Origin: Prunus persica
Taxonomy: Eukaryota > Streptophyta > Magnoliopsida > Rosales > Rosaceae
Length of the DNA stretch: 64,000 bases
Assembly (NCBI RefSeq): GCF_000346465.2
Contig: NC_034014.1
Coordinates: 17,353,191-17,417,190, forward strand
Direction of reading: 5' to 3'
How positions within the stretch are numbered: the first letter of the stretch is position 1; each line of letters opens with the position of its first letter. Below, in pieces: positions 1 through 10,644 of the stretch. The notes under the pieces were generated by a model. That model did not search any database and had not been told where the DNA came from. It saw nothing but the letters and a program-made list of their open reading frames with translations. The position numbers and the translations under genes were made by a program.

Positions 1-532
1 TTGCTTGCAGCTTGTGATATATGTCTGAAAATGGTATTTTATGGGGCTTCAGTATCTGTTTAGAAATTGCATGTTCATCCATCTAGGTTTAGCAGTTGCA
101 GTTGCAGTAACATTTTGACGTGTCTAGTTTGCACACAGAGTCCATAACTGTGAATACTGATGTTCCATGTGTGGTACTGTATTGCATATGCGCAATTATA
201 GTAGGCATTGATGCATTTGGAGTAATTCTTGTAGCCATTTCGCCCAAACCCTGTATGAAGTGGATCCGTGGTTGATGAAATTGTTTTCAGACTTGGGTGG
301 TATTTGGTTTTTTGATGGAATGGGATGTACATTTGGCAGAAGGGAATGTAGATAAGAGGAGAGTGTGGAGAGAGTTGGAGAGTAGAAAAGAGGCTTAAAA
401 ACATTTATGGTTTTGTCATATGTATATACATATATCAAAATGGGTTGAAAGTATTAGGTTGAGTAATGTACGTATGAAATATGGGTAACCAATGATCCAT
501 ATGTATGATGTTGTTGTGCAGGGAACTTGAGA
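1..532. other. Non-coding stretch upstream of the MULE Ulp1 gene
   Basis: No supported gene. A splice acceptor (TTGTGCAG) lies at about 513-520, just before the first DUF1985 codons, so this stretch probably holds an intron or 5' leader of the Ulp1 gene. The first exon would then lie here or left of the window. Confidence 0.4.
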
Positions 533-3500
533 ATGGCTTGTAAAGCAAAGCTTATGATTCCTAAGGATGAGAAGTACGAAGGAAAGCCATTTGCCCTTTC
601 ACACACAAGGACCGCCATTACAACAATAAAGGTGAAGATCAATACGCAGCAGTTACAGAGGTTCAAGGGAAGTTGTTTTGGTCATCTATTACTGATAGAG
701 GACCTGAAGTGGAATTCACAAATTGTCCACGGCCTGTTGATGAGGAAGGCTGATCCTAAGACAGTTACACAGGTGAACGGGATAAAATTCATTGTGGGTA
801 ACAAGTTGATACAATTCACAGCCCAACAATTTTGCCTCATCACGGGGCTAAGGTTCGGAAAGCTCCCTTTCATTCCGAAGGCGACAAATGAAAATTGCTC
901 GTTGAAGCGAAAATACTTCAGCAGCAATAAACCTGCCACCCTTTCGGACCTACACACCGCCTTCATCGAGTGCACAGATGATGAGGATGCGTTAAAGCTT
1001 GGAATGGTCTATTTTGCCAATTTTGTTCTATTGGGTACTGAAAAGCATGTGCTTATTGACATGCGCTATTTGAAGTTGGCTGAAGACCTAGAGGAGTTTG
1101 ACAAGTATCCATGGGGCGCAGTGTCATATGCAATGACAAATGCTTCACTGTTGAGGGCAGTTTGTGCTGAATACCAACGAGTCAAAGTGCCCCAAAAAAG
1201 AAAAATGCCCAAACAAAGTGGAAAGAGAGTGCAGACAAGAATGCGAAGTGGTAGACCAAGAGAGTACATCATAAGGGGGTTTGGCTTCGCTCTTCAGGTG
1301 AACACATATCCAGCAATTAACTATTTGATGTAAATACATTTACAGATATTGATGTTTCATTGTTGTGAACAGATTTGGGCTTTTGAAGTGTTCCCAGCAT
1401 TGGAAGCATTGCATTTCACGGTCCATGAAGACAATAGGCACATCCCTCGAATATTACATTGGAGGAGCAACACGGTGGCCCGTTTTCGGGAGGTTATGAG
1501 TCAGGTTTTTGAAAACTTTGAGGTTAGATCTGTTTGTATTAGTGATGTTATGATTAGGAAAAATTACAAAGTTCACTGATTTTTTTTATGTGTTTCAATC
1601 GGAGGTTGATGTGCAACTTCTCCGGCCAACAGATATTGAGAAGCAACAACCTTACTGGAGTTGGGGTGAGGATGACAACGAAGAAGAAATGGTTGAATTA
1701 TTTGGGGATGAGGCCGAAGAAAAAACCGGCACTTCTAGTGAAGAAAAAGACGCGGATGTTGAGGAAACAGCCACCCTTCCCTCATCTTCTAAGGTGAGCA
1801 TGACCTTTTTCCAATGTTGTGAAAATATAGCGAATACGATAGGATTGAAGTGGAAATAGTTTCCTGGTTTTTTGTAAGCTTTCTAACTGTTGCATTCATG
1901 AATGTATGCAGGCCAAAGGGTCTGTTAATGACGTTCGCAGTTTGAAGCATCAATTACGCAGCACTAAGGATCAGTTGGCTAAGCTACGTAGTTCAAATCG
2001 GGGGCTTAGAAACAGAGTTCGTGACTTGGAAGCTATTGTACAGAAGAACTGTTTGAAGCATGAGAACGAGTGTGACAGAAATAAAAAGGCTATTCGGGAT
2101 TTGACCCTAAAAATTGCTGAAGTCGAACATTATTTGAAGTTGGAGATGGAGGAGTTAAAAAAAAATTATGGTGGAGAAGGCCATGAGGAAGTCTGTACTG
2201 CTTAGATGAATGAAGGAGGGCAGAATGAATTGTCACCCTTAAATGAACCTACTAGTCCGACTACAGCAGCACCTAAAATGGACACTCAAGTTCCAGCTGA
2301 TGGAGTAGAAGCCTTCCCAGGCATGCATACAGAACGGGGTGAAATGGAAGCAGCAGTCTGTGGTGATGGAGTGGAAGGCTTTCCAGCCTCAGATCAAGAA
2401 GGGGCTGCAAGGGAAGCAGAAGTCCCTGCTGATGGAGTGGAACCCTTCCCAGCCATGGAAGTCATAGACACTGAAATTGAAACTTCAGTTCGTGAGAGGC
2501 AAGTGGACCAACAACCTCACAAGGTTCCTACCTCTGAAGATGTGAAGCTTCCTAGTGTTGAAGATGCCCTCCTTCCTACTCCGGAAGATGGGAATGGGTA
2601 TAGAGTTATTTGTAAAACGATGTTACATTTGTTAGAGGATTGGAAGAAGACAGAAATTGAGGGGGTGGGATGCAAGGTCAGGCCTCCCATGAAATGTAAC
2701 ATAAGTCTGGTTGGTGATGAAGGGGACAACGAGGCTACTGCCACGGTTCAGAAACTAGATGCTGAAGGCAAAGGGTGCAGACTTAAGCGGGCTGCGACAC
2801 CATTGTTGAGTCCATTCACCGATCCCTCCAGGAAAAAGAGGAAGGTTACCGATTTGCATGCACCGACACCTCAGCCCCGTTTTGATCCAACAAAACCCGT
2901 GGCCATGGACGATGTGAAGGCTATCATACAACTTTGCAGGGCTTGGAAAACTGACATCAGGTTAGGATTTGTATCTTGGCAAAACCAATATACTTGTTTT
3001 TTGATGTATGCAAACAATTTATACGCAGCTATACTATACATGTGTGTGTCATTGTCATATTATACAAGGTGTTCCACTTGTCTATTATATTTCAATTTAC
3101 CTTTGCAAGTGTTGTTTTTGTAGTGCGGAGCTGGAGCTCGAACCATTTGAAGTTGGGGCAGATTTTTTTTACAAACTGTTAGATGAAACTTCATGGATGA
3201 GCTCGAGGGTAACAATTTGAACCCGGCTTTATTTCGATCAATCTCTTATTTGATGACATTGACTATGTGTCATTTGTTGTGATATTGACGCGGTTGTTGT
3301 GTTCTGAAATAGCAGCACCTTGACATAGCCATGTTTCTAATACGCAAAAGACAACTCTCTCATCCGCAACTATTTGGAAGGGAGTGGACAACCACCGAGT
3401 TTTGTCTGCAGGTATTTTTGTATCCATATTATGTGTCACTGCAGTTCTTGCATTGGTAGGAGTCATGTAGGTCTCTCCTTTTGGTGCTTTGGTTTGGGTT

Positions 3501-4204
3501 TATGTAACGTGTCTTTCACACTTGGTTGCAGCAATTTTTACAGCCGTTTGCAATGCCAAGTGGGAAACGAGTCACGAGGAAACAATATGCTGCAAGGACC
3601 GTTGACCCTCCCCCTAACTACCTCAAAAATGTACACCACTTTGTCAATGGGTCATGGCAACATGGGTATGCGCAAGCATGGACGAAAGTGCGCAAGGTCT
3701 ATCTCCCGTATAATGTTCGACAGTCCCATTGGGTGGCAGTAGAAGTCGACTTTGTGCGACATACTGTCACTGTCTATGACTCGTATTCTGATTTTACCTC
3801 CAACAGTATGCTTGTCCGATTCATGGAGCCTATTACCCATACGCTTGCAAAGGTGCTGCATGAAATGAGGTTTTATGAGAAATCGGAGGTTGAAGCGGTG
3901 AAGAGAAAGGGGACTGACATGTCAAACTTTAACCCATTCACAATTTGCAGAATTTCCGATGTTCCTCAACAAAGTGATGGGTAAGCTGTGTTCTTTTAAA
4001 TCACTATACTCGGATGTTATCAATAGGTGCACTTCTAACTTGTCTACTGCTCGGGTGGACAGTACTTCATGTGGCATTATGACAGTCAAATATATCGAGT
4101 ACCTTAGTGCCGGCATTCCTTTACATACCATTGACCCATCCAAGTTTGGCTACTACCGATTGAAGCTTGCAATCGAGGCTTTCAGGGGGGAGGCCTATGT
4201 ATGA
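533..4204 (+). CDS. MULE-encoded Ulp1-like SUMO protease with DUF1985 domain, multi-exon, probably broken
   Basis: Ulp1/C48 cysteine proteases process SUMO; plant MULEs often carry such a gene behind a DUF1985 domain. The DUF1985 region (motifs NGIKFIVGNKLIQFTAQQF and CLITGLRFG) is in 533-1297, with further exons at about 1373-1522 and 1605-1793. A coiled-coil exon starts at 1912. After an acidic, Pro-rich linker with the thrice-repeated phrase DGVE(A/G/P)FP, exons 3124-3208, 3313-3411 and 3532-about 3979 lead into the protease. It shows the His motif QSHWVAVEVD, the Asp of YDSYSD and, near 4070, the catalytic Cys in STSCGIMTVKY. An in-frame TAG at 2203-2205 separates the coiled coil from the linker. 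The last junction (about 3980-4026) needs an intron that is too short for a plant, or a frameshift. So the copy is either two genes or a pseudogene. ATG 533 is the first start after the acceptor near 520. Confidence 0.7.
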
Positions 4205-5548
4205 GGTAAAAGTCCTAATCTGACCTCATTGCTGCTTTATTGTTAACTACTGCCTTTGGAATTGCGTTGTTATTTACTTCATTGTAGTTACGTCGTACGT
4301 ACTCACCTGTGATGTCAGTGTTCATTTAAAAATGTCTTACATTATGTTGGGAACTTGTCCAACTGTGATTACTAAAAATGGCTACTTTTGTTCATCAAAG
4401 TTTAGGGTATTGGGGATTTGAACACTATAGATGGTAATGTCAATGTTTCGCAACTGGCATCTGATTCACATATGTCATATGTTCTAAACTCCGACTCTGT
4501 GTAATCCAAAACTTGTTTCATGTTCTTTATGAAAGGTTCAAACAATTACTTCTTCAAATTGAACATGTCTTATGACATCTCATTTTCCCTTTGTATGAAT
4601 GCTGAAGTGGCACATATGTCCTCCTTCTGCAGGTGGTCCTTCCAGCTTCATACCCATATTGACATTTCAGATTCTGTACATGTATGTGAAAAAAGTTGCA
4701 GGATGTTTTGTCGTATTGTGAATCTTGAAACTTAGTATCAGTTTTTGCGTAACATGGCACAATTTTTGACATTTTGCTCACCACGCGATAAAGTGGGGTG
4801 ATTTTGTAGTAGGTTGCAGGGTGTTCATCTATGTAACGGAATTCAACTCTACTTGTCTTCCATGGTAGAAGGGCTGTATTCACTTTCCTTTGTTAGAACT
4901 AATTGTTGACATTCTGTGCTTAACAAATTCCTGTAAATCCATAATTTGGCACAAGTTGCAGCGAAATGCAATTTTTTGGGGCCACCCACATTGTAGCTTT
5001 TTCCATTATTTTATCGCCACTATAGCGAAATATTCGACTCTCATTTGGCAATATATTAGGGTGTTCATTTTCGTGACAGTTGAAAGTATATATTGGGTGG
5101 CTATGTCATGGACCTGTAAACATGAGACGACAGTGCATTGTCGACTGTTTAGTTTAGTTAGGTTGAATACTTTGTTTTGTATATGCATTTTTGAAATCCA
5201 ATCCGGACGGAAATGTCGGGGTTCGTTAGCACAAACATTATCATTAACGCTCGGCTGGGCCAATTACAAGCTCAAATATTCTATTGTTTGACGTCATTGA
5301 GTTGTAGTTTTGGGAGGTCCCTCACCGTCAAATTTTTAGTTATTTCTCATGTTTACGTGGAATAATTGGTCTGACGATTGAGGCTGCATAAGAGTTGATA
5401 CCAAAATACCTGAGCCTGGGGTTATTGGCTATGCCTTTTGTGTTTGCCTTTTCAAACCAAGATGAAACCAATAGAAAACGACCATCTCTGCCATCACTGA
5501 TTTATATTAAATAAATCCTGTCCAATTACATCCATAACCTAACCAACT
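4205..5548. other. MULE internal spacer, 3' of the Ulp1 gene
   Basis: Short accidental ORFs only, in both strands, without codon bias or recognisable motifs. It presumably contains the 3' untranslated region of the Ulp1 gene and the downstream flank of the GRF gene, which converges on it. I see nothing else. Confidence 0.5.
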
Positions 5549-6092
5549 TTAACCTGCCAACTGTAGATGACCAGGAGTCCTATTACATTTGGAAAACAAC
5601 AAATAAATGACCATTCCAACCAAGAAAACAGAGACCCAAAACCATGGGTTTTTCATCTTTCCTTTTCCAGCGTTTTGTTCTTCTTCCAAGCGGTTTATTT
5701 TCCTAAGCAAGCCTGGAATGATGTGCTTCGATCTGTCACACATCTCTGGGTCAGCCCATTCCCAAAATGTACATCCATTCCTCTGCAGAAACGGAAGCAA
5801 TGTTTTCAAACAAAGACAGCCAGCATCAGATTTGGAATACAGACAATTCCCAAATGTCAGCTAAAACTTACACGTTTATTAAACTTACCCTTGCACATAC
5901 TTGAAACCTCCTTCCAGGATGAGAAACCGTCCACGATGTATACGTTTTGACAACGTTCCCACAGTAGCACAGCCGTGAACACACTGAACTCGCAGCTTCC
6001 ATTTTCCAGCGAGATCTTGAAGTCGCGTCTTGACCGGGCAACCGAGACGTCACTGACTCACCCTCACCGGTACGGAGGCTCCTCCTACTCAT
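5549..6092 (-). CDS. Small GRF-type zinc-finger protein with C-terminal membrane helix (At4g04775-like), two exons
   Basis: Exon 1 is 6092-5889 and exon 2 is 5782-5549. Donor GGGTAAG and acceptor CTGCAG join in phase 0 to give 145 residues. The joined protein has a complete GRF zinc finger: CYCG, then TSWT and HPGRRFQVC in exon 1, then CTFWEWADPEMC in exon 2, followed by the usual RSKHIIPGLLRKINRLEEE helix. A hydrophobic segment (WFWVSVFLVGMVIYLLF) forms a C-terminal membrane anchor. Small GRF plus coiled-coil plus membrane-helix proteins form a plant family annotated as At4g04775-like; GRF fingers in other proteins bind single-stranded nucleic acid. Function inside a transposon is unknown. 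A second ATG at codon 31 of exon 1 would also leave the finger intact. It is convergent with the Ulp1 gene and shows no damage. Confidence 0.72.
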
Positions 6093-7094
6093 CTTCTTGT
6101 TTTTGAGGGTATGAATTGTTATTGACGTTGTGCGATATTTAGGGTGCTGAAGAGGGTCATCCCAAATTCAAAGGGTTACACTTGCATGTGCACAATGTTT
6201 CAGTAACATGGTGTGAGTGCACAAACATGATACCTGGAGTTAATGGGGTGTTTTTAAAAAGGAAATTTTTTTTTTTCCAATATTTACCATTGCCAACAGT
6301 AAGTATAGATTGGGCCCAATGTTATTCATAGCCTTAGTTTATGACAGATACGGCATGGTATACACTTGCATATACAGTACATGCCATTCTTAGTTGTCTG
6401 TATATTGGTTGATGAATGACGTATTGGTAGGACAGTGGCACTATATTGGTATCGTATTGTAACTTTATTGTATCGCTATTGATTTGTATTGGTTTTATCA
6501 TGCCCGATATTGGTGTTATATTGGCATTCCAATGTAACCTCAGCATTATTTGAAATTGGTACAGCTATTATAACATTTTTTATACTGTCTTGCGTATTGG
6601 TTTTGCAATGTCATTGAACAAGTCTACAAATCTGAACTATGTGGAAGGTAATTACGTTATATCGAATATGAAATGAATGCAGCCAAACTACATCAACTGC
6701 AGTTATCAAACTTCCTGCATACAACACAAAAGAAAGGCACCTGAAACGTACATATAATATGAAGGCCACCTCAACCTGGCAGCATACAAAATAAAATAAC
6801 AATCCAGGTGAAACTTACACAAGACATAATTTACAAAGAGGTGACCTCAAACTCACATAATACAATCTTAACAAAGACGGCACCTGCAGCTTACATTATA
6901 CATATGTACCAACGAGGCCCCCTTTCCCCAACAGAAAACAAACAAAATAAAAAAAAAGGGCACCTCATACGTATATATTACAAAAACAGGGCACGTCAAA
7001 AATTTCACTGTACTGGGTTTGTCCCCAATAGTAGCCATGGTAATATTACAAGGCAAACCCTCTGGCTGTGGCCGAATTTCGAGTTGCATACCCG
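6093..7094. other. MULE spacer with TATTGGT-rich and degenerate GGCACCT repeats
   Basis: No gene. From about 6,400 to 6,620 the word TATTGGT/ATTGGT recurs many times. From about 6,740 to 7,010 a degenerate unit of variable spacing repeats (GGCACCT or AGGTGA, about 8 other bases, then TACATATA-like). The latter lies just 3' of the 7095-7562 gene and may be its 3' untranslated region. Confidence 0.5.
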
Positions 7095-7562
7095 TCAAAT
7101 GCGGCGACCGCGACCCATTAAGTTCATGACCCCTCCCACAGTGATGTCCCACTTTCCTTCTGCATCCACAATTTGTGCAAACTTCCTAAATAGTTCGAAG
7201 CCGGATTCCAGTTGTTGTTGCTTCAGCTGAGCCATTTCGTCTGATTCTTTGAATGCAATAACTGCACTGGCAGGGGCATTTTCAAGTCTAGCTCTGACAG
7301 CCTTCATATGTAGGAGATGCATCCGGGCTTGATAACGCGCCCGAATTGTGCGCTTTTTTATGACACCCCACCTAGCTTGGCCCTCTTTAATTTTGCTAAC
7401 TATGTCTGCATGGAGATTTTTCCAGAACATGGTATTGGCTCGACATTGCTGCAGTCCATGGACCCAGTCTTCAGTGTCTTCTGTTGCTGCTTTGCCAGGT
7501 GTTTCAGTGTCCCCTCCTTCAGTAATGGCAAGGGTTGGGTTTGGTGTGGGGTTGGGGTCCAT
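7095..7562 (-). CDS. Hypothetical MULE accessory protein A (155 aa), related to protein B at 8786-9385
   Basis: I do not recognise the family. The single-exon frame starts at ATG 7562. The N-terminal 25 residues are Pro/Thr-rich, the middle is a basic helical stretch (KKRTIRARYQARMHLLH) and the C-terminal third holds the phrase GFELFRKFAQIVDAEGKW followed by VGGVMNLMGRG. The same ordered phrase, GFEMFRDYASVVSPDYNW...VGGVWQVLNKGG, ends the protein encoded at 8786-9385 on the other strand. The preceding parts also align: FKESDEMAQ with FTESEEFNH, both after a long charged helix. The conservation of order and spacing supports real coding and a common origin. Its upstream region carries two 28-bp direct repeats. 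Function unknown; the helical composition suggests oligomerisation. Confidence 0.6.
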   Translation of the reverse strand: MDPNPTPNPTLAITEGGDTETPGKAATEDTEDWVHGLQQCRANTMFWKNLHADIVSKIKEGQARWGVIKKRTIRARYQARMHLLHMKAVRARLENAPASAVIAFKESDEMAQLKQQQLESGFELFRKFAQIVDAEGKWDITVGGVMNLMGRGRRI

Positions 7563-8785
7563 GGTGTTGGGTATTTACTGTGGGTTGGTGTGGCCATTAG
7601 TTTGACCAAACTGCCATTCATTGTGATGTAGGTGAAATAGCTGCACAGGCATGGGGGTTTGACGGAGTAAGTGTGATGGAAATGTTGGGTGGATGCAGCT
7701 GGGTTACAATTAAATAGTGGGAGGTATTAATGACCAGGAGTAAATGACTGTGCTGAAGAGGCGGGAGTTATTGGCGGCAGTTGTTGGGTCCAATTTTAGG
7801 CGGGAGTTATTGGCGGGAGTTGTTGGGCAACACATTTGACTTGGGCTGTGCATAATAACAGCTGTATATAACTATTCTTTACCATTGGTTGGTGGTTGTT
7901 GTATGGGACCCTTGTTGAATTTGCAATTTATTCTTTTTGTCCTCTTTCCCCAATTTCCCTCCTGTACCAAAACTACAAATTGTCCCAAATATATGAGTAC
8001 GGTAATTTGACAATGAATTGGCCAATTACAAAAATGGACCATGAAAGTATTTGTGTTTCCAATTTCCTTTTTCAGGGTGCATGTTTTCCTTGATATGAGT
8101 TCCATTTTTGTATATAACGGTGAATTCCTAACTCTTATTTTGTACCATATGCAAATATTTGTAGGTGTATTCATCCCACCAGACGTTTTATTCGCCTTTA
8201 AAATTCAGAAGATGGGACTGTATATGACTGATTTGGTGGTATTATTTTGTTTTTAGATGGACTTGCCTATTGTCGTCATTTGTAGGGGATACTTTGTAAT
8301 TTATGAACAAGTTTGTACAGTTGGTAAAATGAGTTAATGGGGAACTTGCTACTAAGGGAGTTATTCATATGGCAGCACCTTCAATATTAATATAGTATAG
8401 AATTGTGATGAAGATTGTGTGTAATTTGTGTAGTCATTGTTGTTCAGGTGTGTATATTGGTACGGCCGATTATTCCAACGTTGACAGGTGTGTATTTTCG
8501 TATTTGGTCCGACTGTAATGGGCATATTACAATGCTGTCAGTGACAGACAGGAGTAATGACTGAAGACTGATTTTGTAATGTAGTCATTGAAAGCAATAT
8601 AAAACAGACAACTTCGTCTATATAAGAGGGTCTAACCTACTCATTCAATTCCATATATATCAGACACGAAAGCTGTACTAAAGCTCACCCTATTGTTGGT
8701 AACGAAAAGGAAGCTCCAGATTGATTTTGTAACGTTAACGGTTTTTCAGGGTGCATGTGTGCATTATCCCCATTTGAAGTTCAAG
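7563..8785. promoter_or_regulatory. Divergent intergenic region between accessory genes A and B
   Basis: The two related genes point away from each other across this 1.2-kb stretch, so it should hold both promoters. Two near-identical 28-bp direct repeats (GCGGGAGTTATTGGCGGCAG... at 7761-7788 and 7800-7827, one mismatch) lie 200-270 bases upstream of gene A. For gene B a TATA-like TCTATATAAGAGGG lies at about 8617-8630, followed by a leader with a possible acceptor (TTTTTCAG) near 8748. A very similar acceptor context, TTTTTCAGGGTGCATGT, also occurs near 8070-8087, which suggests a local duplication of the leader. Confidence 0.4.
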
Positions 8786-9385
8786 ATGTCAGACGTAATC
8801 CCTCCAAACGAGGTTGTTAGTTACCCAGGAGACCAGCCATGGCATGTCCCTTTCCCATCTCCACCTGGGACTCCAAATAACGATCCCACGTCATCCGGAA
8901 GTGAGGCAGACAACATTGATCCGCTAAAGAAAATAGCTGAAGTGAAGCATCACCTCCAATATTTGTGTACGACAACGGATTGGTGGGAAACCAAATGCGA
9001 TATTCATGGCCAGGTGATGGGCAACTTGACGAACAAGCTGAACAAAGCATTTGCTAGAGAAGTTAAGCAAACAATGAAAGCCCAAAGTCGAAGCGCGAAG
9101 TTAGCCTCCTTGACGTTACAATTGGAAGAAACAAAGAAAGATGCTGTCCAAAAATTCACTGAATCTGAAGAATTTAACCATGAACTGGTTGAATGTTTTA
9201 ACAATGGGTTCGAGATGTTCCGGGATTATGCTTCCGTCGTGTCACCAGACTACAATTGGAGCGAAATAGATGTTGGTGGTGTCTGGCAGGTGCTGAATAA
9301 GGGTGGCCAGGGAATGGCTGATCATAGCCTTGTGCATGCAGCGAGGAAGAAGACCAAAGAATTGGATCTATTCATGGACCTGTAA
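8786..9385 (+). CDS. Hypothetical MULE accessory protein B (199 aa), related to protein A
   Basis: Not a family I can name. The reading frame is open from further upstream, but ATG 8786 is chosen because a TATA-like box (about 8617) and a probable leader acceptor (TTTTTCAG, about 8748) lie before it. The N-terminus is Pro-rich and acidic (FPSPPGTPNNDPTSSGSE). It is followed by a long helical, probably coiled-coil part and the domain shared with protein A (GFEMFRDYASVV, then DVGGVWQVLNKGG). A short basic tail ends the protein. Divergent from gene A across a 1.2-kb region. Together with the GRF gene it is extra cargo, beyond the MURA and Ulp1 genes, between the two. Role unknown; a DNA-binding partner of the transposase is one guess. 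Confidence 0.62.
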   Translation: MSDVIPPNEVVSYPGDQPWHVPFPSPPGTPNNDPTSSGSEADNIDPLKKIAEVKHHLQYLCTTTDWWETKCDIHGQVMGNLTNKLNKAFAREVKQTMKAQSRSAKLASLTLQLEETKKDAVQKFTESEEFNHELVECFNNGFEMFRDYASVVSPDYNWSEIDVGGVWQVLNKGGQGMADHSLVHAARKKTKELDLFMDL

Positions 9386-10644
9386 ACATGGTGATTTTGT
9401 GGAAGGGTTTCTGTAGCTGGGTCAGGGTAAGTACGGGTGGAATCATTTTGTATGTATTTGGTGGCTTTTGTTTGAATGTGGTGCCTTGTTTACGCCTTCC
9501 TCTTATTCTCACCGTTGAGTGGGAAATTACTTAGTTTGTATAAATATGAAGTACTGTAACGTGGAGGTGTGCTTATTAAACGTTTATTGGCCTCATATTA
9601 CAAGCATTAAGGATGTATATTGTGTTTGTATTGTATAATTATTGACACATATTGTAATGGTATTGTGCTTATAGTACGGTTTTATTGCTGCTTTATGGAT
9701 ATACACCTCATATTATAGCCTCTACATCTGAGTAATTATAAACAGTGACTCTAGCAATGGTCGTGTATATGGAGGGTTTCGGACAGATCGATGGTTATGA
9801 CGCGCGGAATATCCATGGAAATATGGGACATGTATTGATACCTTAAGGCAATTGGATACAAACCACGGACACTGTGACCAACAATATAGAACACTAATAA
9901 CTGACTTTGTTATTTTGCAAAACAGGTTGGATTGGAAAAGTTATAGGTACCAGAGTCCATAGGCACTAATCACACACCAATGGGGAAGGGTTTGTTCCTC
10001 TGTGTGTGTGACATGAAGTGAATAATTAACTATTTGAAAAGTCCATATAACGATAGTAGTGATGTGTTCACCATGTGTAGCTGCATGGATAGTTTCCCAA
10101 ATAATTACATTTTAGTTAGCCTTCTAGGCCCTTTCATTTGGGACAGAAACCGTTTTCATTACACTACCAATAGCCGTGCAACAAAGGTACAATCAGTACC
10201 AATACGATGGCAACAAAGGTACAATACAATACCAATACGGTGCATATAAAGACAGGACATAACGTTGTGTAGGAAAGGAAACCAAGTGATGCGAACGTCA
10301 CTACAATCACATTTCACAACAGCAAATCGAATACAATTTAAATGAAAATAAAAGGTACATCACAAACGATTAGAAATGCAAATCTGTAAGACACATTGGC
10401 CAGTGGAACACTGTTAAATAACAGCTGGTTTCCATAAAACAGGTGGAACTGTATGTTCACAAATTGCTACTAATAATAGGCTCTCATTGCAAGGAACTTG
10501 TTACCTTGTTCCATATGCTTCACATGACCGTTTAATTGACGGACTTCCATGTATGCAGCATCACCTAACCAATTCATGAACTTCACAGTTGATGACAACT
10601 GAGGTACAAACTGAACAACTGTACAATATGCGCAATTAGACACT
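9386..10644. other. MULE spacer between accessory gene B and MURA
   Basis: Mostly without coding signal. At 10,160-10,260 the word ACCAATACG/CAATACGG and the phrase CAACAAAGGTACAAT are repeated. On the minus strand, 10470-10615 reads open for about 48 codons (phrase MNWLGDAAYMEVRQLNGHVK) and ends in TAG. It lies right behind the MURA stop and could be a further small exon of MURA or of another gene. Confidence 0.35.
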
